Below, in pieces: positions 1-12,300 of a DNA stretch of 62,685 bases. The stretch comes from Temnopleurus reevesii (taxonomy: Eukaryota > Echinodermata > Echinoidea > Temnopleuroida > Temnopleuridae). Both the position numbers and the translations under genes were made by a program. The notes below the pieces were generated by a model. It was not told where the DNA came from, ran no database searches, and was given only the letters and a program-made list of their open reading frames with translations. The stretch spans positions 86,629 through 149,313 of the forward strand of contig BQKZ01000481.1 in assembly GCA_036244855.1 (NCBI GenBank), in the 5' to 3' direction. How positions within the stretch are numbered: position 1 is the first letter of the stretch; the number at the start of each line of letters is the position of its first letter.

Positions 1-67
1 CTTGTTGTGTCTTTTTGTATACACCCACAATCAAAATTGATATTAATGGAATTTTTTTCTCATGCAG

Positions 68-331
68 CCCCCAACTCAGTCTCATCGACATCAGCCTCCG
101 CCACCACCGATATCATCACCGTCAAATGGAAAGCGCCCTCTACCCCTGTGACCTCATACATTGTGACCTGTGACCCCCCGGATGCCAAAGACTCTAAGAT
201 GACCTTGAATGACCCCAAGGCCACTGAGGTCGTGTTTGGTGACCTCACTCCAGGGAAGGAGTACACGTTTGAGATTGTGGCGGTTAATAAGAAGAAGGAA
301 GGCGAGGCAGTGACTGTGAAAGCTACGACTA
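68..331 (+). CDS. Gene A exon 1 (first in window): FN3 domain 1
   Basis: A complete FN3 domain in one phase 1-1 exon. The acceptor is a T-rich tract ending in CAG at 67 and the donor is GTAAGT at 332. The FN3 hallmarks are visible: the ITVKWKAP strand with its core Trp, the TSYIVTC strand with Tyr and Cys, then FGDLTPGKEYTFEI with the conserved Leu-x-Pro and Tyr, and VKATTS at the end. Two decayed copies of its 3' part follow in the intron. Confidence 0.85.
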
Positions 332-3300
332 GTAAGTGATAGGGGGTTTGCAGAAACTGTTATAGCGAGAACGTTCTTGAAATTTTGTAGGGATGTAAAC
401 AATGATGTTCGTGTATTAACGAGGGAAGGAGTACACATTAATGATTGTGGCGGTTAATAAGAAGAAGGAAGGGGAGGCAGTGACAGTGAAAGCTACGACC
501 AGGAGGTGATGAGGGTTTTTTAGAGAAACTGTCATAGCAAGAACGTTCTTGACATTTTTTAGGAATGTAAACAGTCATGTTTGTGTATTAACCAGGGAAG
601 TAGTATACGTTTGCGATTGTGGCGGTTAATGAGAAGAAGGAAATGGTGGCAATGACGGTGGCAGTGACAGTGACGGCTACGACCAGTAAGTGATAAGGGG
701 TTTTCTAGAAACTTTGTTTTTGGAATTGTTAAAATGAGACCTCAATTATGACATGTGAAGAGCAGACCTCATGTGCGATAAATTGTTAATATAGGCTTCT
801 GTAGGAGCTGTTGCATCCAAAGGGTTACTTTTGGATATAGTGTGATTCAATTCTAGGATGATTATAGAGATAAGTAGACTGCACATAAACTTTGAGATTG
901 TTGACTTTCTTCATATATCGTTTGCACCTATAAGTTTGTCAAAGTTCTTTGAATAGTTGTTATTCAGTTCCCCACAACACATTGTAAAGTGTGGTTTGTT
1001 TCATGATTAGATTCTAAATATCTGATAATACAATTCCTTTTTTTCTTGTCAGTGAATTGTCGGTAGTAGAATGTGCTTTGTTGATCATTTTCCAATTTTC
1101 AGTAAAGAAAACACAATTGATTCGCAAGAAACATGTATCAATTTCATTTTTAGAGCCTAACAAAGTCTTGGATGCATCACTCGAGAGTTCAATGACCTCC
1201 ATCAAGGTAACATGGAAGAAACCCGAAGGTCAACTGACAGGTTATCATGTTAAGATATCACCCTCCGATGCCAAGACGTCTTCACTGAAGATCAAAGATG
1301 TTGCCACGACAACTGCAGAGTTTGATGGTCTGACGCCGAGCAAGGAATACAAAGTTCAGATTGTCACTGTCAGTGGGGACGCAGAGAGTGAGAAGGTTAC
1401 GCTGGAGGGAACTACAAGTAAGTAATGAAATGTAAAAACAAGAATTTTGTGTGACTAGAACTCTTTTATGAGCTGCTGACTCTGTCCTGTGCATATCGCA
1501 AAGGGATAATTCCTTTAAGTACAAAAGATTTTGTATTTGCAAAAAAATATATGAAGAAACCAACTTCTTGAATGTTGATTCCTCACGAATTGAGGGAAAA
1601 TTGAATGATAGCAAAGATTAATGATTGTAAGTTAATGAACAATTACACTGTGAAGTGGTGCATACTCTAATATGTGCGGTTATTCCCTTTTTGAGCCAGA
1701 ATTTCTAGTTAGTCGGAAAAGAAAGAAGCCTTAGTCATGGTGATTTTTAGCTACATTTGAAATAAGATGGGACAAGCAAATCAACCTCGGAAAGAAGTTC
1801 TTGAGAGCGAGAGATTTTATGAAATATTGGATAGTTCTTATATTTATGAATATTATTGTTTCCTTATTATCTTCAAATTTCCATTACCAGAAATGCCTGA
1901 GTTGAATATTCTTCCAGTGATTGACAATACCACAGCTTCAGGGACAGACTTTCTGGAAGTGTCCTGGAAGAGGCCTGAAGGGGATGTAACTGGTTACAGG
2001 GCTGTACTCCAGCCTGCCGAAGGTACAGTATCAGAGTGGACATCGCTGTGAAGATTTTGAATTTCCATGTCACTATGGTCATTTGCATTGGAGGGATGTT
2101 GTGTGAGAATGAGAGTGTGGATATACAAATAATGGTACAGGATTTGGGATGGTGCTCTATGGCTGTGTGCATTGATGTTAGAATGATTGCCACAGCTTCA
2201 GGGACAGACTTTCTGGAAGTGTCTTGGAAGAGGCCTGATGGGGATGTAACAGGTTACAGGGCTGTTCTCCAGCCCTCGGAAGGTATGGTAGAAGACTGAA
2301 TATTGATATCAAAATGTGTGGCATTGAATTTGAGGTGGTCTAAGAATGTGGATACAGGATTATATACATTAATTTTTCTGTAATATTGTAGATGTTAGTA
2401 TAAGAAAATGGGCCCTGTCACCGAATTAGTGTATGGGGATCCTGAATCCTGAATTGCAGCAAATCTGTGAATATTGGCATGAGAATTTGAGTACCTACAT
2501 GTATTTTGATGTATCATATTGCTTTATCATCGGTATAAAGCTGTTAGCATGAATGTAAGTGCATTTAAGTAATATACAATAATTGTAATATCAATCCATT
2601 CTCTTCCCTCACGTTTGCCACCTTCATTTGATCATTTCTTAAACAAAGCATTTTCTGACCAGTAATAACTTATTATTGAATAAGACAAGTACCACCATTT
2701 ATCAGATTATGATGGGGAAAACAATCCAATAACATCTTTCCCATGCTTCAAATTAGGTGACAACCCGGAAGTGAAGTTGGATGGAGATGACAAGACAAAG
2801 ATCAAGTTCACAGGACTATCAGCAGGTAGAGAGTACAATGTGGAGGTCTTCACCATTCATGAAGATAAGGAGAGTGACAAGGTGTCCATCGTTGGGAGAA
2901 CAGGTATGATGATAATACGAGCAATTTATAATGCACACCTATCCACTCTGCAGAATCTTCAAGACACTTTTTTAATTACGAGCTAGAAAGAATATTGACT
3001 ACTGAACGGAAGTTCTGGAGTCTTTTGTCATGCATACAGATTTTGGTACATCACAGATTTAAGTTGCTCAAATATGGAGGTCTTCACTTTCCATGAAGTT
3101 AAGAATGAGAATGTTAACCATTAAACTGTTGAACGATATTTCTGGTGCCTTTTGTTATGGACACAGATTTTCGTACATGGCAGTTTTAAATTGCTCAAAT
3201 TGGTACCAGTTATGAAAATAAGGAGAGTGAGAAAGTTTCCATCGTTTGGAGAAGAGGTGAGATGATAATACAAGGCAATTTATAGAGCGCACATATTCAC

Positions 3301-6300
3301 TGTAGGGAGTGCTCAAGACACTTTGCAATTTGAGACACAAAGAATGTTGGCCATGAACAAGGGTTCTGTAGCCATTGGTCATGTACATAGATTTAAGTTG
3401 CTTGAATAGGTAAAGAGTACAAAGTGGATGTCTTCACCATTCATGAGTGAGAAGATCTCTATCATTGCTAGAACAGGGGATATGAGATCAGAAGAATGTT
3501 ACACATGTATGGAACAATAGTTATGTAGCTTTTTGTCCTGCACACGGATTTGGTATCCAATCACCCCAAAACTAATTGTGTTCCCAAATTGATTGAAAAT
3601 TTACAAATTGGTTGAAAATGAAGACCAACATTTGGAATGAAATAGAAGTTCATTATCAAAAAAGATCTATTTTTGTTGATTTAGTTATAGATATTAAAAG
3701 AGTGAACATTTTTACCTGATTAATGAAAATTAGATGCAGAATGATATTTGCGAGGTATTTGTAGAAATAAATGAGAATGAGAGTAAAATTTGATAAGAGA
3801 AAGAAGAGTGAGCATGATGGTGCTGTTTTTTTTTTTTTATTGTAGATGAGAGTTAAGATCTAAAAATTCTCCACACCATACAATGTTTATGTATACTATT
3901 GTTCTTATTAATTAGTTTGTCCTTCCATCAATCTCCCCCTGTTTTGATTTCACTGCATTTCATTACGATGTCAAACAATAAATATGCACTGTTTGGTAAG
4001 TAGAGGGTGGTAAAGTGCACAAAGTTCGCAAAGCGTCCATCTCCTCCACGTCTCCGTCATCCCTCTCCATCACTTGGAAGAAACCGGAGGGTGATGTAAG
4101 CGGCTATCGGGTCACATGTCTGCCCAAAGAGGGCGACAAAGAATCAAAGAAAGAAGAGTTGAAGATCGATGATCCTGATACAACTACGGCTACGTTTTCA
4201 GAGCTCAAGCCAAGCACGGAGTATGTTTGTAAAATCTACACGTTAGGAGCGCAAAATGCGGAGAGCAGTAGCGTGAAAGTTGAAGGGAAGACAGGTGAGA
4301 TATTCTCCATAATTTCTTTTTACTTGGATGCAGTGATTCAATAAAGGTGTAATTGCTGTGTTTCTTTGTAACGCTAACTTTGAATAAATTTAATAAACAA
4401 GGAAATACTACAATATAAAAGTGTACAAATCTAATGGAAAAGTAATAATGAAAGAGTGATTTATGTAAAGAAAAGGTGTTACGCTAATTTGCACCATCTT
4501 TGTGCTGTGTTTTCCCCGCACCTAAGAAGCTAATGATACAGATTTGCCAACTTTCTTGTAAGGGTTATTTTAATAAAAGGGCTTCTCGTTGATATGTAAG
4601 GAATAATTCTTGTATGGATTATTTAAACATCGTGGCACAGTAATTTTATGTGCACCTAATTTTGCAGTCAATGGAAGGGTGTGAGCATTACATGTACTGA
4701 ACTATTTGCACATGTCACTTTAATTACTACAGTGTGAATACTAACTTGTTTGTTTGGCATTCTTGCTAATAATAGACCTACTGATTTTTTAAATTAATAT
4801 ATTGAAAATGGCACTTAAAAACTTTATCTTTAAAAAAAAAATAAAGAAAGAAAACTTAGTACTTTTAAGGTACAGTCGTACCTTTTTTTAATATCTTCCT
4901 ATATGACTACTGTACATATTACATTCTACATGTACACTGTATGTGGAAGCATTGTATCGCGGTGGTTCTGACTTTTACCTTTTGACCTGAGGTTCACAGG
5001 CTACAATCCCTCTCATGGCATTATTTTACTTTAAAAAATATGCACACATTGTGCTGCATTCAACCCAGATGTGATTGGGGAAGAAACCATAATTTGGTCA
5101 AGTTAGAATTAAGCACTTTGAAGCTACCTGTTTTGGAATACTTCCTAGGGAGTGGAAAATGTTCATACATCATTTGCTTGCATGACAGAATCCATCAAAC
5201 CGGAATAATAATAGCTCTGCAATCATTGCAGGGCCCATTGAAAGGAGTCAAATAGGAACTAAAACCGCTCCCCTGGGTAAATAATAATAATAATAATGAT
5301 AATGATAATAATAAATGGATCTTACATCTAAATTTAGATGGTCAAGTCGCTCAGAGCACATTAATTGAAGTAATGGAATACAGATACAAAACCAGATCCA
5401 TTACTGCATGTGCATTACACAAATGTAAACATTTTCACTTTGCAGATGCTGAATCTGAAGAAGGGGAAGTCCCGCCAGTAGGGGAAGTCCCGTCAGTTGG
5501 GGAAGTCCCCTCAGTCAATGATGTCACAGCAACACCCTCCATCAACTCTATCACTGTCTCATGGAAGCCTCCAGAGGGAGACATCACAGGATATCATGTC
5601 TCGTGTGCTCTGAAAACAAAACCTGATGAAGTAGTTGCTGAGGTAAAGAAAATTATATTTGCTGACTGCAACGGTGATATTATTGTAGTAATGTATCTTC
5701 ATTCAGTATGCAAAATAAAAAAGCAAACAGTATAAAAAAAAGTATACTTGTCATCCTTTGCAAGTTCCATTCATCTATGTAATATTAAACTATTTAAATG
5801 TGAGGTTAGTTTAGAAATTATCAAAACTATCAATGAACAGAAAATCAATTTGGTCAAATGAAACAATTTTGTTGAACATGATTTTTCCTTGTACTTGATA
5901 TTTGGGCATTGTTTTGAATGAGTTTAGTTTGAAAGTGGCAAATGGGGTATTTGGCATAATCATGCTTCCCCAATGTTACTTGCAGGTACATGTACATTCT
6001 ATTTCTACCATTTTTCCAATCTTTCCAGGTTTCAATTAAAGATGGAGCTACAACAACGACTACTCTAGAAGGCCTAGAAGAATCAAAGGTTTATATAATT
6101 AATGTCATCACATTAAAGGATGAAGAGAAAAGTACACCTGCAACAACAACTGCTGAAACAAGTAAGCATTATCCTCCTTAAAGTATACTTCTAATCTGTG
6201 ATCTGGGTCAGTTTGAAAAGCAATGAATGCTGATGACAGAAACTTTTTAAAATAATATTCACTGAATCTTAATAATGTGAACATGAACATCATACCAAAA

Positions 6301-9300
6301 CTTAATTTCCTCATTACTTAGTAATTCAACACAAATGATAATTTGCTCACTCTGAGACAAACCTTAAACTGGGGAAACTCTCTTACAAAATTTTGTGTCA
6401 AGTTAGGTTTCCACACAAGCTCTTTACCACAGAATGAACATGTTGCTCAGCTTCTGTAGATGTCCGTTGTCTTCCAAGTAAAGTGCCTGTGAGACATACT
6501 CTTATATTTTCAACAAATCTTGACTCTTTATCATAAATGATAACATCATAACATCAATACTTGAATCTATGTTGCATTATTTGCAAAATTTGCAGAGGAT
6601 ACAAAATTATCAAATTCATGGCTACCATATTCAATTTCTTCTCATTTCTTTGTTTTTTTTACACAGAAAAACTGAAGATTCACAAAGTACAGAATCCCCA
6701 TATATTTGAGACTGGTACCCATTCTCTTGCCATCACGTGGGACAAGCCTAAAGGGGATGTGACGGGTTATTTGGTCACCTGTCAAACTACTGCAGCTGCT
6801 GCCACTCCTAGAGACAAAAAGTCATCCAAGGACAAAAAGAAGAAAAAGAAAGATGAGGAGGGTGCTAACGATGGAGAAGATGGGATAGAAGAGAAAAAGG
6901 AGGAGGAAGACGGGCAGGAAGATGAAGATGAGAAGGAAAAAGAAGTTAGGATTGAAGATCCGGATGGGCTTAGGGTTCTGTTTGAAGGACTGAAACCAGA
7001 TGAGGAGTATGTGATACGAATCTACACCATGTTTGGGGAGAAGAAGAGTGACAGGGTCAAGGTTATAGGAAAGACTGGTAGGTTCAACAAAGTCTTTTGG
7101 GACGTCATTTCTTTACTCTTAATTCAATCAAAGGAATTGAGAGTGAAATGTAGGAATGTCATTTTATATAGAAAATTCATTAAAATTTCTTGAAATCATT
7201 GCTTTCATAGACAAATTGAACAACATTTATGTGTTTGCAGTCATTGCATGTAAAAAAATAATTTGGGTGCACAATTTGCTGGTGTTGGTGCCAATTAATC
7301 CAAGGTTTGCCCCTTGAATCCCATAAATAATAGTACATGTAGCTTCATTCAGCAACCAATTTAGGTACTCTTTGCTACTTTCAACATGAGATGAACTGAA
7401 AGGAAATATAATGAATGTAGACTCAAGCTGGATTTATTTTCTTCAAACATGTTACTTGCAGTAGTGTTATTCTTGGAACATACTGTAATGCTGCATTCGT
7501 AGATGCTGAGAGAGACTAATTATTCAATTTTTTTTCAAAATTTGTTTATTTATTAATTTTTTTACTGTCGTACCAGTTTTCTTGGTTCTGTAACTTTTAT
7601 GAACGTCTACTTTTTACAGCCCCTGAGATTGATTACTCTGAAGACATAGCCCAGCTCCTGGAAGCCAGTGAGCTCCTAGATGCCTCCCCCAGACCGGAGG
7701 AGACTGCTCCACCAGAGAAAGATGCAGTCCCGGAGGTCACTGACCTCCAAGCCACGCCCTCCTTGGATTACATCACAGTGTCGTGGAAGAAACCAAAAGA
7801 GGAGGGTGTCACTGGGTATCATGTCACGTGTGCTTTGAAGAGTGAGCCAGATAAGGTTGTCAAAGAGGTGAGTAGGAATTCGGAGATGTGTATGGTGTGC
7901 GTGTGCATAGGTGTGTTTGTGAATGTGTTTGTGAATGTGTTTATTTGTGTGTGTGCGTTTGTGTTCATGTGTGTCAGTTTGTGTGTCCAGGGAGTGCACG
8001 CGTGAAAGTGTGTTTGGTACAGTTGAATCTCGCTATAGCAAGGTCTTTGTGAGCAGAAAAACTCCTCTTTATAGCAAAACCTTCTTACATCAGGGCTGAA
8101 ATACAATAGAAAACAAAGAAATGGGGATGTAAATATCATATTATGGTATGAGAGCTTGTTATATCAGTGCTCTTTGTAAACAGGTTTGACTGTATTTTGT
8201 TAAATTTTGTTTGTTCCATTAGAAGAGTGAAGAAGATCAAGGGCGTATTACAAGGTGTGATGTAAAATTTGTTTTGTTTAGCCAGAAGGGTTGATGGTAT
8301 GTGGGTGAGTAAGTAGGTTGGCTGGGTTGATTGTGTATAAGTGGATGAGAGGAATAGATAAAAACGATGAAGCGACTGCGTTCCCTTGAATTATTTAAAA
8401 ATGAAATGACTATAATGCAGAACGCAAGTGAAGAAATAGTCATCTAATAATGGGGTTTAACCCTCAAATAAGAAAAAGGTCTCGCAACTCTTCAGGTGCC
8501 ATGACACGAGACGAAAACAAAGAACAAACGTGTTAAGCACGTCTGCTGCATGGCACTATTCCTCTCATACCCCGACAGCGGCCATCTTCCTGAATGAGAG
8601 GAATAGTTGGATTGACTACACCTGTATATGTGTGAGAGTGAGTTGGTTGGATTTGAAAATGTGGCCTGTTTATCTATCATCTTCTTTTGATAGAATGAGT
8701 GGGTGAGTAAGTACATGTAGGATTGATTCTCCAATAATGTGTGTCTATCTAGCAGCTACTGAGCACCTCGAGCATCTAAATAGAATGGACATTACGCTAT
8801 ATAATATCTATGTATTATTACTTATTATACCATAATCAATGGAATCAATATCTTTACTTAAATTGGCCACCTTCCTCTTCCACAGATAAAGGTTGATAAG
8901 CCGGAGACTGAGACAACCTCACTTGACGATCTGGAAGAGAGTACAGCTTATGTCATTAGTGTTGTCACGGTAATAGAAGATTCCAAGAGTGATGCTATCT
9001 CTGTAGAGGCAGAAACGAGTAAGTACTGATTTTAAAAATATGACCGGTACAAATACAGGTGCAAATTCTATGTTAGATTTTACCTCATGTATGTGTTAGT
9101 ATTTGTCAGTCTTCTCTTTCTCAATCAATGCCTCAAAAGCTTGAGCCCAAGACAACTTCATTTGATGAGTTTGGGGTGTTAGCTCGTGGAATATGTTTGT
9201 AAACTATAGATTGTGTAATTCATATAGGAATTCTCAAGTGATATAGATAATCACAATGATTTATATTTTTTTAAAGCTAAAATTAGTAATACCAGAAGAT

Positions 9301-12300
9301 TAATGTGACTGTGTAAAATGAAATAAACATCTACTGCATACATGAAATTTTAGATGAAAGGAATTTATTAATATTTTACACACATGATCTTTCACAAATT
9401 GTAAACCATGAATCCATTGTAAAAGTGGGGAAATTGAAATCCACAAAATTTCTTTGTTTTACATTTATTGTTCATTTGTTTGTATTGTATGTTCTTGTTT
9501 TAAATGGTATTCATCCAGAATCACTCAAGATCCATAGAGTGCAGAATGCTGTAATATCCAAGACTGGTACCACATCTCTCTCCATCACTTGGGAGAAGCC
9601 CAAAGGACCTGTAACCGGGTATTTGATCACCTGTCAAACCACTGCAGCTGCTCACTTTTTATATGATTATGATTCTGTTAGGATCGAAAGCTCAAGCTCT
9701 TTTTTACTTCACTTTTGATATGCACGGAATTGCTGAAAAGCAGTACTTGACTACAATTCAGTACAATACTTTTCTTTCATACTTCTTTTCAGAATCACTC
9801 AAGATCCATAGAGTGCAGAATGCAGTTATATCCGAGACTGGTACCACATCTCTCTCCATCACTTGGGAGAAGCCCAAGGGACCTGTTACAGGATATTTGC
9901 TCACCTGTCAAACAACTGCAGCTGCTTCTACTCCCAGAGACAAGAAATCCAAGGATAAGAAGAAGAAAAAGAAAGATGACGGAAAGGAGGAAGCTGTTGA
10001 GAAGGATGGTGATGAAGGGAAGGAAGAAAAAGAGGATGAAGATATGGAGAGAAAGATAGATGATCCAGAGGAATGTAAAACTGTCTTTGAAGGTTTGAAA
10101 CCAGAGGAGGAATATGTGATCAAGATTTATACTCTAGTCGGAGAGAAGAAGAGCGAGAGGGTAAAAGTCACAGGAAAGACGGGTGAGTAAAAAGTAAAAA
10201 AGAAATAGATGACAACAATCCTTTTTTATCTACAATCAAATGCAAACATGCATGAAAGACAAGTAAAATCAGCCCAATGCATTTCATTGCTTTGTTCCTA
10301 GCCATTGGTATGTTAAGGGAACTATTGGATTTCAAAGTTTTAGTCTTGAATGTTGGTCCATCATAAATCTGTCCATTGTAATGAAGCACCTCAAAACTAA
10401 ATGCAGATTAAATGAGGCTCTTGGTTGTGTTCCATTTTATAGAAATACATCATGTAAGCTCAGAAATAATCGTAAGCATGTACATTGTAGTGAATGATTC
10501 AGTATGCTCTTTTGATAATAATAATGATAATATATAGTATTTAAACACGCCATCTCTCTAGTCACCTATTCAGAGGCGCGAGACAAATGATCTAATATTA
10601 TTACCCGGCCATAGCATAGCTGCCAAGTAGGCGCTTCTGCATTTAGAAGAATAAATTCCTGCCGGTACCCATTCACCTCACCTGGGTTGAGTGCAGCCCA
10701 CTATGGGTAAATTTCTTGCTGAAGGAAATTAACGCCCTGGGAGAGATTTGAACCACCGACCCTCTTGTTAAGAGGCGAGAGTCCGAACCACTACACCACG
10801 ACGCTCCCATCCATATACTAATTTTTTTTCCTAAACTTTAAAATTAAGCACGTTTTAAATGCAACAATATTTTAAATGCCACACTTATTTCGTCATGGTG
10901 CTACACCACATATCTTAATTCATTGCTTTGGCAATTGCATCCATCAATTGATCATTTTGCACCATTATTTCTTGTTCTATCACCCCATGAAACCTACACA
11001 GACAAATTGCCTGTAGAAGAAACGAGCGCTGAAGAGTCAAGCTCTGTCACCATATCAGCAGAGTGGGTAGACTCCTCACTCAAAGCAACCTGGACAAAAC
11101 CATCAACTGGCACATTCACAAGCTACAAGGTTAAATGTCAACCAAAGGTCAAGGGTGACCAGTCAGCAGATGATTCCGTTGTGCAGGAGGTCAAAGTTGA
11201 TGACCTTGATGTGATCACTGTGACCTTTGATGACCTGAAGGAAGGGATCACGTATGAGGTGGATGTGATTGTGATGGATGGGGAGAAGGAGATAGACAAA
11301 GCCTCTACTGAGGCTGCACCAAGTGAGTCCGTATGCAAATTCAAGTGATATGATTGTGTGATGTTATATTTTTACTTCACATGATAATACAAATTATCTT
11401 GGGTTCAGGTTACAAAGCTTTTGATGGTGCAATGCTCTCCAGATTTTGATGGGTATTCATTTGGTATTTATTATATAGTGATATTTGGAAANCTGCTCAA
11501 ATGCGGTTCAAACCTTCCAACAACAACTTCACCTACTCCTGCATTTAAAAATATGATACTGCTAATAAGAGAAACACATCCACTTGGATCACATTGTAAT
11601 TTAAATTTGTTTTATCTTAAAAAAAGAGAAAAAGATCCACAATTACGCAAGCTTTGAAACATAGAACCGCACTTTACTGGCATACAGTCATTATAGTTCA
11701 CTTGCACAACATATCGTAGCATGCATGTACCTGTAGCATAGTAGAAATATAAAACAACACAATGGCAGACATTGTTTAGGAAAATTTTGAACCAGTATTA
11801 ATACAGGACTGCTCCATGAATGTAATAAAATTGACAACATATATATATGTTTGAGACCTTCAAATATGAATTTGTTTTGTGTTATATATATTCTCCAGCA
11901 GTTTTCTTTATGCGATGAAACATTCATGTTCATGAAACAGTTCCATATTTGTATTCAATTCACAAAACTTCTCAAAATACTTGCTCTGTAAACCACTTAC
12001 AAAGTTTGTTTTCACACTTTCGCAATTATCAATATTCTTTTTTTTGGGGGGGGGGGGCTGGAATGGGTGTGGAAGGCATGTAAGTGTATTTGCTTCTCCC
12101 AGATTATTCTATAATTTATGATATTTAATGTGTGATATAATGATTTTTTGTTATCCACAGATTCTGAAGAAAAGGTGAAACCGGTCAAGAATGCTGTGAT
12201 TGATTCCAAAACCTCCACCTCAATAACGCTGTCATGGAAACGACCCAAAGGTGATCTCACCGGATACATCGTGACCTGCTCAGCAGACGAGAAGAAGGAT

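Noticed and set aside
5281..5330. CRISPR-like short repeats
   Set aside because: Simple (AAT/GAT)n repeats without spacers, in an animal genome.
12042..12056. T/G homopolymer junctions (also near 13936 and 46084) as a possible regulatory motif
   Set aside because: Homopolymer runs; two of the three lie in the duplicated intron. No other shared context.
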